A stretch of DNA of 64,000 nucleotides from positions 62,001 through 126,000 of the forward strand of contig NZ_CP009439.1 of NCBI RefSeq assembly GCF_000761215.1, given 5' to 3'. The position numbers were made by a program, and so were the translations under genes. Source of the DNA: Streptomyces glaucescens (GTDB lineage Bacteria; Actinomycetota; Actinomycetes; Streptomycetales; Streptomycetaceae). This document shows, piece after piece, positions 18,701 to 26,285 of this stretch (positions are counted from its first letter, which is position 1; the number at the start of each line of letters is the position of its first letter). Under the pieces are notes generated by a model, which ran no database searches, was not told where the DNA came from, and saw only the letters and a program-made list of their open reading frames with translations.

Positions 18701-19576
18701 CGCCCGTTCGACGGTCAGTCCCCGTGCGGTGGCGGGCCGCACGATCACCTCGCGCAGTTCCTCACGGCTGAGCGGTCCCACCGGTATGCCCGCTTCCCGT
18801 ATCACCCGGACCAGTTCGGGGTGGTCCAGGCAGCGGCCGTAGAAGTCCGCGCGGACACCGAGGACGACCCGCAGCCTGCGGGCCGGATCCTGGGAGGAGA
18901 GCAGCAGGTCGATGAACTCGGCGCGTTCGGCCGGGTCCGTGCACAGGGTGAACACCTCCTCGAACTGGTCGACCAGGACGAGGGTGTCGCCGGGTCTGCC
19001 GCCGTGGCGCAGCCGCTCGGCGTGGGTGCGCACCGGGTGCGCGCCGGGCGTCAGGATGCGGATCGCGGCGAGCGGCGTCTCCAGTCCGGCGCCCTCGCTG
19101 AGGCGGGGGATCAGCCCGGCGCGCAGCAGGGAGGACTTGCCGCTGCCGGACGGGCCGAGCACCACCACACTGCGGTGGGACCGCACCATGTCGAGCAGAC
19201 TTTCGATGAGCTGGTCGCGTCCGAAGAAGACGTCGGCGTCGCCGGGTTCGAACCGCGTCAGACCCCGGTACGGAGACTCCTCGGCGCCAGCGTCCTCCCT
19301 CGGCACGGCCGCCAGGTCCTCGGTGACCGCCCGCCAGCGTTTCTCCCAGTCGTCCGTGTCGCCGCCGCACGCCGCGACGTAGGCGAGGGTGACGGCCAGT
19401 GTCGGCAGCTTCTCGCCGGCGGCGGCCTGCGAGAGGGCGGGCGCCGAGTACTCGGTCCGCTGTGCCATCGCCCGGTAGGTCGGGCTGCCCGCCTCGACGC
19501 GCAGCGCCCGTAAGTCCGCCGCGAACCGCTGCACCGGACCCGCATCCGGGTCCAGTGGCTTCTCCTTACGACCCAT
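15752..19576 (-). CDS. HTH-STAND NTPase-WD40 repeat protein
   Basis: A 1,274-residue protein. Residues 15-80 form an XRE-like helix-turn-helix (RFAADLRALRVEAGSPTYRAMA). A STAND-type NTPase follows: SPYRGLTRFEPGDADVFFGR, P-loop GPSGSGKSSL at 141-150 and Walker B LVLVDQFEE at 199-207. A winged-helix segment comes next (VHLAHEALITSWPRLRGW). One membrane helix lies near residue 515 (VSVLLVLALVAGVVAW). The C-terminal 700 residues are WD40-like beta-propeller units with repeated LSPDGR / LWD motifs. STAND proteins act as switches that oligomerise on sensing a trigger; the effector here is not obvious and may be the HTH. The ATG at 19576 was chosen because the HTH begins there. It is divergent from a secreted-protein gene 468 bp away. 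Confidence 0.85.
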   Translation of the reverse strand: MGRKEKPLDPDAGPVQRFAADLRALRVEAGSPTYRAMAQRTEYSAPALSQAAAGEKLPTLAVTLAYVAACGGDTDDWEKRWRAVTEDLAAVPREDAGAEESPYRGLTRFEPGDADVFFGRDQLIESLLDMVRSHRSVVVLGPSGSGKSSLLRAGLIPRLSEGAGLETPLAAIRILTPGAHPVRTHAERLRHGGRPGDTLVLVDQFEEVFTLCTDPAERAEFIDLLLSSQDPARRLRVVLGVRADFYGRCLDHPELVRVIREAGIPVGPLSREELREVIVRPATARGLTVERALTAQLLDEVAGEPGGLPLLSHALLETWRRRSGRMLTLRAYEAAGGVRGAVAQTAEELYDTLDTAQAALVRRVLLRLVAPGEGTSDTSRPVERAELRTAGPDSAKRIDTVLDRLARARLVTLDGDTVHLAHEALITSWPRLRGWIEEDRHRLHALRRLTEAALAWQGLNRDSGALYRGARLAEADEIFTGPDAAADLTEVERGFLAASRSHLARERRRLKGWVTSVSVLLVLALVAGVVAWQQNRTSDLRRLEAAATRAATAADTLRSSDPMLALRLAVAAWRLNPGPETRSALLGALGQNELPPFAPHRAGTVDGYALSPDGRTLTTLDGPDGITRWDLHTRRQISSHRAPPGGAFMLTASPGGRYLIVQDPEGERLRLRLWDVLAERYRGPWAAAPEGEAEEPVGLPDQPLPNFGEPESGTDAITSTMVLDAFSSSGHAWTFQAGNRLQVWSVPGGRRLFDGALLDEDTAAYDITADNRTLAVCTSKGLRLWDLRIQRTRSVDWSGRPKCAPDDSLTFSPDGRALTVSGSDGLHRWNTATGRQLAAIDGTAMDRHVLSEDGRFVASVSDGALLLWSPDRSDAPLVRHELDDHVPEQLAFDLRAGVLRYVMRGTRDTGVVRTIDISRMVRPSWHREPADEAVLSADGSTLAVLRNRGGGSGHLTLYDTRTGEPRSRTASVRVARDDEPWTIPGPALSADGRRVVFASGPSEGGSDVVSVAVWDTVRDRRLSTVQLLADNLEDFTLSPDGRELTTSDGQGPNLTVWNTGDGRRLRRVTGPRNPDESGATTYVSAVSADGRTLLHDDGTLTSTVGPSTRKTTLDAHAAAAFSPDGDTVALLDINDRITLWDVRQGTSLGILAGGVSLNGPSAVQESTGALAFSPDSSVLVAVGASGTLRMWDVPSRRPLGTGLATAGDEITSLAFSPNGSTLFAAGRHVPLQRYTVDPDRLAEAACHRAGGPLSRQQWRAYLTDVPYRRLCGQE

Positions 19577-20044
19577 GAGCCCCCCCGCGCTGCGACACGG
19601 CTGCCGCACAAGCCACTCGATCCAAGATCGACTCAGAAACCGTACGGACCCTAGAAGGCCCAGGCAAGGAGGGTTTCGGCCGCCGATCGGCCACACCCTG
19701 TGGCAGGGAAGAATTGAAAAGTGCCTGGTGAGGGCTGCTTATCAACGTCTCCGCCGCCGAAACTCGGTATCGGCCAGCACAGAGACATGCCGACGCCGAG
19801 CCTCCGTGCGAGGCGGTGCCCGGCCACGGCCGGCCACCAACGCTCGTAGTGGTCTGTCTCGCCCTGACCAGCACGTCCAAGCACGGCTGTGCAACGACTT
19901 CGAACCCAGTGAACTCGATCCAGGACGCCGCTCCCAGCGGACGCCTTGCCGGGAAACCGGTGAGGGCGCTCGTGAGGCTCGCCTTGTCCGCGAAGCCACC
20001 GCAGCAGCCGCAAAAGACCCGCAACGATCCGAGAGGAACATCAA
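19577..20044. other. Divergent intergenic region
   Basis: This separates the STAND-WD40 gene from the secreted-protein gene and must hold both promoters. I see no clear operator, RNA gene or coding frame. Near the right edge GAGAGGAAC, six bases before ATG 20045, is a good ribosome site. Confidence 0.4.
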
Positions 20045-20479
20045 ATGGAATTCCTGCGTACCCGCACACGCACTGCGGCACTCGGCGTCGCCATCGCCAC
20101 GACGGCAACACTGTTCGTCGGCGCCACGGCTCAGGCCGCCCCTGCGCAGACCCGTCAGTCGGACGTATCCGTGCAGGACTACATCCCCGGCAAGGACGTC
20201 GTGGTCGGGCAGTGCAAGGGGTGGCTGAACAAGAGGGCGTCCGACGGATACGTCCAGGCCGTCGCACAGTCGTGGAACAACCACGAGTGCGTGTTCGTGC
20301 TGCAGCGCAAGCGGCTGGGATCCGGCGGTTACGACTGGACGACCGTCTCGGACACGTACTGGATCCTGAATCAGAAGAAGGCGACCGGATACCACTGGAA
20401 CGGAACGAACGCCGGCTCCCGGGTCTGCCTGTGGAACTACACGACCGGTGGTGAGGGCTGCGGTGAGGGCGCCTGGTAG
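20045..20479 (+). CDS. Small secreted protein
   Basis: A 144-residue protein with a signal peptide (MEFLRTRTRTAALGVAIATT ... AQAA|P) and a mature beta-rich part with aromatic residues (YDWTTVSDTYWILNQKK, CLWNYTTGGEGC). Four cysteines (GQCKG, HECVF, RVCLW, EGCGE) fit two disulfides. No known domain is recognised. GAGAGGAAC precedes the ATG. Being beside the STAND-WD40 gene, it could share control, but that is speculation. Confidence 0.65.
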   Translation: MEFLRTRTRTAALGVAIATTATLFVGATAQAAPAQTRQSDVSVQDYIPGKDVVVGQCKGWLNKRASDGYVQAVAQSWNNHECVFVLQRKRLGSGGYDWTTVSDTYWILNQKKATGYHWNGTNAGSRVCLWNYTTGGEGCGEGAW

Positions 20480-20746
20480 AAGCCGGCAGACGTACGAAGA
20501 ACCCGCCGTGTGACCGTACCCGAGTCATCCAGTGATCGCACGGCGCCCGGAAGCGCCATAGGGTCACCTGCCCATGCACCCGAGGCGACTTCCAGCAACC
20601 GCTAGCCCGGCCGCCTGCGCCAGCTCTCCACCCAGCTCAAGGACAAGCTCCTGGAAGGCGCCACCACCATGGCGGCAACGCAGGGTATCCAGCTGGCTGA
20701 GCAGGCACTCGCCGCGCTGATGCGGTAGTCGCTTCAGCACCACCAC

Positions 20747-20783
20747 GGGCCCCGGGGGATCAGCCATGACGTCCCCGGGGCCC
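20747..20783. terminator. GC-rich hairpin, copy 1 of a repeated element
   Basis: GGGCCCCGGGG (20747-20757) pairs perfectly with CCCCGGGGCCC (20773-20783) around a 15-nt loop containing TCAGCCATGACGT. The same stem and almost the same loop recur at 37542-37578. No poly-T tract follows, which is usual for Streptomyces terminators. Confidence 0.6.
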
Positions 20784-20789
20784 GGCTTT

Positions 20790-21150
20790 ATGGAGTCGTA
20801 CGGCCCGACGACCGTCCCACCCGGCCGTCGGCGTCCCCTCCCCGGACCTGCTCGCCCGCGCGGACCGCGGCTTCGCCCGCTTCCTCGCCCAGCACACCGA
20901 GACCAGGACGACCGCGCCGACGGCAGCGAAGCGCCCAGCGGTGACCGCCGGCCGCCCGCACGACGTGCAAGACCTCCGCTCCACCGGGCCGGCCCATCTC
21001 CGCGGAAGAGACTGGCACGCCACCCTCACGCGCGCCGGCCTGGACGCATTGAGACCCGATGAGCAGTTCGTTCAGGTACTCACGCTGACCGGTGACGCCC
21101 TCAGCGCGCTTGCCCAGCACGCGGAGTCACAGCACCAGGCCAGCCAGTAA
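20790..21150 (+). pseudogene. GVPSP-motif small protein, frame broken by one base
   Basis: From about 20830 the frame reads GVPSPDLLARADRGFARFLA, nearly identical to the small protein at 53874-54038 (GVPSPALVARADRGFARFLA), then continues to the stop at 21150. The ATG at 20790 is in another frame. Removing one G from the GG near 20823 would join them into a single protein of about 119 codons. As sequenced there is no proper start for the conserved part; the GTG at 20941 would delete the motif. Function is unknown. It could be true decay or a sequencing indel. Confidence 0.4.
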
Positions 21151-21239
21151 ACAGCCTGCGTGCCTGAGAAATCCACTGACACCCTCTGCTTGGTCCCGTG
21201 TATGACTGGCGTAAAAGGTCAAATAGGGGAGGGCAGCCG

Positions 21240-22250
21240 GTGGGTAAGGCGTCGTCGGGGAAGCGCGCGGCCAAGGCAGGCGGTACCCGGGATCACACAG
21301 TGCCGCAGATGTACCTGAAGCACTTCGCCCAGCACGTAGCACGCCGCAAGTACGAGCTGAAGGTGCGACGGCTCGACAAGATCAATAAACCGTTCACCGT
21401 GACGCCCACCGGCATCGCCGCTGAGACCGGCTACTACTGGGGGATCAGTGCCGAAGGAGTCCCTCACCACCATGTCGAGGAACTGTTCACCTCCCTTGAG
21501 GGACACGCCGAAACAGTACTGAAAGTCCTCCTGACCGACCCGGACTGGGCGCTCACACCGCACTGGCCGCTGAGCCCGGACCAGCGCCACGTCCTCGCCT
21601 GGTGGATGGCTGCCCAGATCTTGCGCACAACGCGCCAGCGCAAACGGCTCACCCACCAGCAGACCGAAGCACCGGACATCACCGACCTGCCGCAGGAAGT
21701 GCACACGCTCGCACAGAACAACCCCCACCTGCGCTACATCGTCGAAAACATCGTCACGTTGGCACTCATCCTGGAAGCACGTCCGTGGGCGCTGGGCTTC
21801 AGCGACATGTGCCTGCTAACCAGCGATACCCCCATCGCCATATGGAACCGCCCCGACGACGAAGACCAGCTGCGCGCCGCCGCGCTGAGCGACATCCTGC
21901 TGCCGCTTGACCCTCACCGCTTTCTGTTCCTACCCGGCCCCGCTACCCGGGGCACCGACCGGCGTAAGCACGTGGACCACCTGATGCACGCGGAAGGCGC
22001 CATCGGCTTCGCGCTCGTGGAGGTGGCCTACGACGTAGCTGACCAGTTCGTGATCCACCACCCAGAGCACGATCCGTGGAAGCACTGGAAGCCGAACAGC
22101 CCAGGTCAGCCCAAACCATGGGACGGGCAGACGCATGCCGCTCCTCAGTACATCTTGGAGTACGGCGTATTTCCGCCCAGTCAGAACATTGAACGTCGCT
22201 GGACGATGGAACACCCACCGCCTCGCTCCCCAGACGACTTGCACCTCTGA
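21240..22250 (+). CDS. DUF4238 family protein
   Basis: A 336-residue protein starting at GTG 21240 behind AGGGGAGGG. It has the family's signature near the N-terminus, DHTVPQMYLKHFA, then TGYYWGISAEGVPHHHVEEL, a helical core (VLAWWMAAQILRTTRQRKRL), and the later LTSDTPIAIWN and LPLDPHRFLFLPG motifs. Conserved His and Asp in the first and third motifs suggest a metal or nucleotide site, but no activity is established. DUF4238 genes often lie in accessory or defence-rich regions. A 388-bp stretch with no evident gene follows (22251-22638). Confidence 0.75.
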   Translation: MGKASSGKRAAKAGGTRDHTVPQMYLKHFAQHVARRKYELKVRRLDKINKPFTVTPTGIAAETGYYWGISAEGVPHHHVEELFTSLEGHAETVLKVLLTDPDWALTPHWPLSPDQRHVLAWWMAAQILRTTRQRKRLTHQQTEAPDITDLPQEVHTLAQNNPHLRYIVENIVTLALILEARPWALGFSDMCLLTSDTPIAIWNRPDDEDQLRAAALSDILLPLDPHRFLFLPGPATRGTDRRKHVDHLMHAEGAIGFALVEVAYDVADQFVIHHPEHDPWKHWKPNSPGQPKPWDGQTHAAPQYILEYGVFPPSQNIERRWTMEHPPPRSPDDLHL

Positions 22251-22638
22251 CCTGCCAAAACATCACCCAGCGTGTGCCCACAGCACCGGACCCCGGGCCT
22301 CAAGAGGCACGCCGCCCCCTTCGTCGCGTCATCGCCATCCTCGATGGCTGCCCGCCGCTGGTTTTTCTCAGGAATGACAGGTCACAGGTCCACCGCGGTT
22401 GAGCAGTGGCGGATCACGTCGGGCAGATGGTGGGTTCCTGTTGTCGGTCTGCGTATCGGTCAGGCCGCCCCAGTTTGTAGATCTCCGCTGCCGTTGCGGG
22501 TGTGGAGCGGGGAGCCCTTGTGTTCCAGTGCCATCGGCTGATGCGCCACGGATGACATGCTGGAGAGGCCGACCGCTTGATTCATCATCGTCGGCGGGTA
22601 GTCGTGACAGCTCGAGCAGGTGCTTTCGCAGCGATCGC

Positions 22639-22881
22639 TCAGACGATGTGGACTCGTTCGGTGTTGCCTTGCTCGTCGCGCAGGAGGACTTCCTTGCCGT
22701 CGGCCATTTCCTGGGCGAGGAAGGCGTAGACCTGTACGGCTCGGTTGATGACGTCGGTCTTCGACAGGCCGGTGATCCGCATGAGGGTGGCCACGGCCCG
22801 GACTGCCGTAGGGATGAGGGTGACGGTGAAACGTTCATTCTCCGTACGTACGGCGTGCAGTTTGTCCACTTGGCGGGGCAT
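22639..22881 (-). CDS. Ribbon-helix-helix-type small regulator
   Basis: An 80-residue protein starting MPRQVDKLHAVR with GGAGA about ten bases upstream of ATG 22881. The core RFTVTLIPTAVRAVATLMR plus GLSKTDVINRAVQVYAFL has the strand-helix-helix pattern of CopG/Arc-type DNA-binding proteins. The tail KEVLLRDEQGNTERVHIV is a strand. No toxin partner lies next to it. Dyads at 23026-23067, between it and the divergent membrane protein gene, are plausible operators. Confidence 0.6.
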   Translation of the reverse strand: MPRQVDKLHAVRTENERFTVTLIPTAVRAVATLMRITGLSKTDVINRAVQVYAFLAQEMADGKEVLLRDEQGNTERVHIV

Positions 22882-23025
22882 GTCTTTCAGTCTCCTGGGG
22901 GTGGGGACAGTGCCGGGCGGCACCCGGTGCCTCTCCATAATGACACCTTCGCACCTGAAACACACCATGCTGGTGCTCCGTCTATCCAGGAGGGGTGCGC
23001 TCCGGTCGTAACTTACGTGAGTAGC

Positions 23026-23067
23026 TCACCAATTTGGTGACGAGCTGGTGTACAGCAGGTCTGCTGT
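23026..23067. promoter_or_regulatory. Two adjacent operator-like palindromes
   Basis: TCACCAATTTGGTGA (23026-23040) is a perfect 15-nt palindrome. Twelve bases further on, ACAGCA-GGTC-TGCTGT (23052-23067) is a perfect 6-4-6 dyad. They lie in a relatively AT-rich stretch between the divergent RHH gene and a membrane protein gene. Regulation by the RHH protein is a guess. Confidence 0.5.
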
Positions 23068-23295
23068 CGTGTATCTTTGAGCCGCGGTATCCGCCGCGCA
23101 GTCCAGTCGATCAACGAAGGAGTCTCCATGCGGCTTCATCCAGGCCAGCGGTTGGGCGGGCAATGTCTAGCCCGCTACTCGGCTCTCTACGACACGTAGG
23201 AGCGAGCTGCTGGCTGGGATCTGAGATCGAGCTGAGTCATGCGCCGATTCGCGGTGCACGGTTCGATCGCCGCCACCATGGAGGTACCCAGCCCT

Positions 23296-23691
23296 ATGAT
23301 CGACAACTCTGCACAGGCCGCCGCTGCGAGTCGTAACGGTGAGCAGCCGTCGGCGCAGGCCGAGGCGCAGATCCAGACGACCCCCGTCGACCAGGTGGAA
23401 ACGCCCACCAGTGACGCCGAGGCGATCATCGAGGTCACCAAGGACAAGTTCAAGGCCGGGATGCGTGTCCCGGGCTCCAGCACTGGGCAGATGATCAACG
23501 CCTCGACCTGTGTTCTGGGTCTGGTGGGCTCGGTCGTCGGGCCCCTCGTGCTGCTCAAGGTTTCTGTGGACGTTCCGATGCCGTGGCAGGGGATCTGGTC
23601 CCTGGCCGTGGTGGTTGGGGTCCTGCCGGTTGTCCACGTTCTGCTCGGTAACCGGCACGACAGCGGTAGCGGCAAGTACTTCCACAACTGA
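23296..23691 (+). CDS. Small membrane protein
   Basis: A 131-residue protein with a polar, disordered N-terminal 60 residues rich in Q, A and E, a charged segment (IIEVTKDKFKAGMRVPG), and two membrane helices (INASTCVLGLVGSVVGPLVLL and IWSLAVVVGVLPVVHVLLG), ending NRHDSGSGKYFHN. I know no family. The ATG at 23296 has GGAGG eleven bases upstream; ATG 23278 is in frame but lacks a ribosome site. A very strong hairpin follows four bases after the stop. Confidence 0.55.
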   Translation: MIDNSAQAAAASRNGEQPSAQAEAQIQTTPVDQVETPTSDAEAIIEVTKDKFKAGMRVPGSSTGQMINASTCVLGLVGSVVGPLVLLKVSVDVPMPWQGIWSLAVVVGVLPVVHVLLGNRHDSGSGKYFHN

Positions 23692-23694
23692 CTG

Positions 23695-23735
23695 CATGGC
23701 TCAGCGCCGGACTTCCTGTCCGGCGCTGAGCCATG
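23695..23735 (+). terminator. Strong terminator hairpin
   Basis: An 18-bp perfect stem, CATGGCTCAGCGCCGGAC and GTCCGGCGCTGAGCCATG, with a five-base TTCCT loop, lies directly after the membrane protein gene. Confidence 0.85.
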
Positions 23736-24122
23736 GCTGCTTCCCGCACCGCGTCAACGGGGGCGGCCTGGTCGGACCACCGGGTGCACGTGTTCGCTCA
23801 TGGCGACGAGCGCAAGCCTCACACGGGACGCGGAAGCGGCAAGGTACGACATCGCTCTGGTGGACAGCACGATGTTGCGCACCTGGGCCACCTTCGGTAA
23901 GCCACTGGAACTCAACTGATGTAGAGAGCAGGAGGTGCGTGCCGGCACAGTCGGGCCCGACGCGATGAGCCGCCGACCATGGCATGGACGGGGATGTCAC
24001 CGATCCCAGCCAGCCCCCGCGCAGGAGGCCGTGCAACACCACACCGGCTGGTCTCTACGTCCCGTGCTCCACCGTCCTCCGCATCAGAAGGACTTGTCAG
24101 ACCCTGGCCGTAGAGTCGCTGC
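23736..24122. other. No recognisable gene
   Basis: Short frames exist on both strands but none has a start, codon bias or motif that I can support. It probably carries the promoter of the zinc-ribbon/Vsr-like gene. Confidence 0.3.
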
Positions 24123-26206
24123 ATGTTGATACCCGGTGAGCCGGCCGCGGGTGCCAATGCCGCCTTGGGCCGCGAGAGAACGTCGACGGCGGCCTGGCCG
24201 CCCGAGCCCGAGGCGCTGGACCCTGGTGAGGGGGGTCGCGAGGATCGGCTTCGGATGCTCCAGCGAATGCGAGACGTATGGAACGCCCTTAACACCGCTT
24301 ACCGTGACCAGGTGACGGCGGAAGTGGAGGCGGCCCGGGAGCGACAGGCCGAGGTCAACTCTTATTGGGACCGGCACAAGGCCACGGTCCAGGAACGGTG
24401 GGCCACCCGGACGGGCGGACGTGGGCAGACCATGGTCGCCGACATCCCCGAGGTCGCGGCCCAGTGGCACCCGGACAACCCTGCCCGGCCCGAGGACGTC
24501 CGCGCCACAGCACAGAAACGTGGCGGACAGAGCCCGTACAAGTGGCAGTGCCCCCTGGGGCTCGGGCACGATCCGTGGGCGGCCTGGCCCAAGGATCGGA
24601 TCCAAGCCGGCGCCAGCTGCCCAGCCTGCCGCAAGCTGATCAGGCTTGTCGACGTCCCCACCCTCGCCGCCCAGTACCGCGGGCCGGTGCCCGCGCGCGA
24701 GGTCAGCTTCGCAGCCCACGAGAGAATGGCGTGGGTGTGCCGGACGTGGGCGGTCGACCCGAAAACCGGTGGCTGGTACTGGGCCGAGCACCAATTCGAC
24801 GCAGTGATCAAAGAACGGGCCCTGCAGGGGGACGGCTGTCGGGTCTGTGCCGGATACGTGATCGACGACACCAACTCGCTCCACACCTGGTTTCCGGAGA
24901 TCGCCGACGCGAACTCGACGACCCGGACATCGATGCACGCACGCTGCCCACCAGTCGGCACAACGTCTCCCGCAAGGGGGCCTTCGGAGAGAAAACCGGC
25001 GGCGTCTACGCAACCCTGTGGTGGCGCTGCCATAAACGCAAGCATCACCGGTGGGAGGCGACCATCCTCAACCGGGTCCTCGGCAACGGTTGCCGGTGGT
25101 GTTCGAGGTCCGGCATCTCCAAGGAGCAGGTCCGGCTTGTGGCGGAACTCGCCGCACTCATGGACCTGGTGCCCCCGCAGCAGCGCGATGCGTGGTTGCC
25201 GGACGGCACGCCCGACTTCACCTCGCATCAGGTCGTCATCCCGTCGCGGTACAAGCCGGAACACTGGCGCTACAAGGCCGTGGAAGTCGATGCCGTCTTC
25301 CATCTCCCGAGCCACGGCATCCGGATCGGTGTCGAGTACGACGGCGCCTTCCACCACTCCGCCAAGCTCCGCGACCGGCGCCGGTCCGAGCTGGAGAAGA
25401 GCCGGGTACTGGCCACGGCAGGAATCCTGGACCTGCTCGTCCACGTCAGAGTCGGTGACCTGCCGCCTTTGGAAGCCCCCCACGCGGTGGCCGTGGTGAT
25501 GCCGGAGCGGGCAACTCCCTACGAGCAAGCCTGCGCAGTGGCCGCTGCCGTCAACGCGCGCTTTCCCGGCAGCGTCCCGGGCCTCGACGCCTACATGGCA
25601 AGCGGGCGGCCGCACCGGCAGGCCGAAGCAGACGTGTACATCTGCGCGACATGGGGCGAGCTTCGTCCGCCCCGACGTCGAATGGAGCGGTCGGCCCCCG
25701 CGCGGCCGCGCAGGCTGATGGCGACCGCTCCGCATTCGGAGAGCCTGCTGACGCCCGTTGGCGAGCCGTACAGGAATCCCGAACGGCCGACGGAGATCGT
25801 CCGGGACTACCGGTGCGTGTGTGGGAACTCCGAGTTGTTCACGGCCGTCCAGGCTCAGGTCACCTCGGGCAACACCCGCAGTTGCGGATGCCTGAGCAGG
25901 CAGGCCAAACAGCAGAAGCGGCCTGCCGTCGCCCGGGCCGAGACCCAGGCCATACGCGCCTGGGCGCGAGACCAGGGCTTGAGGATCGGTACCAGCGGGC
26001 GTGTCCCAGACCGAATTACGGCCTCCTACCGGCTGCACCGGGCAGGGTGCCTCGATCTTCTCGACCGGCAGGGCCTTCTCGACGAAGCATCGGTGCGGCA
26101 GTGGGCCGAGGACGCTGGGCAGCGGCTGGGCGCGCGTGGCCGAGTGACCGGACGGCTCTGGCTTGACTATGCCGCCGACTACCTCACCCGGGCATCCGCG
26201 GGGTGA
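24123..26206 (+). pseudogene. Zinc-ribbon / Vsr-like nuclease / Lsr2-tail protein, one frameshift
   Basis: Joined across a one-base gap near 24911 (GCGAA where GCGGAA restores the frame), this encodes about 694 residues. An N-terminal helical region is followed by at least three zinc-ribbon units of the W.C..H.W...G..C..C type (WQCPLGLGHDPW ... CPAC; GCRVC; WWRCHKRKHHRW ... CRWC). Next is a Vsr/DUF559-like PD-(D/E)XK nuclease: VEVDAVFHL, RIGVEYDGAFHH and LDLLVHVRV. A CxC..CGC knuckle follows, then an Lsr2-like end (IRAWARDQGLRIGTSGRVPD). Zinc-ribbon plus Vsr-like fusions are predicted defence or repair nucleases; an Lsr2 tail would bind AT-rich DNA. Without the missing base, translation ends soon after the second ribbon. 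It is convergent with the helicase gene. Confidence 0.72.
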
Positions 26207-26285
26207 CGAGATGTCCCACTCTAAGCGCGGAGGTTCGGCTCGGGGCGGACCTGCTGGTGGCGCCGCTTTACGCTCCGATGCGTCT

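Noticed and set aside
17631..18842. 403-codon plus-strand frame opposite the STAND-WD40 gene
   Set aside because: It is serine/arginine-rich shadow sequence; the minus strand carries clear NTPase motifs in the same place.
22251..22638. Possible gene between DUF4238 and the RHH gene
   Set aside because: Short frames on both strands lack codon bias, start signals and motifs.
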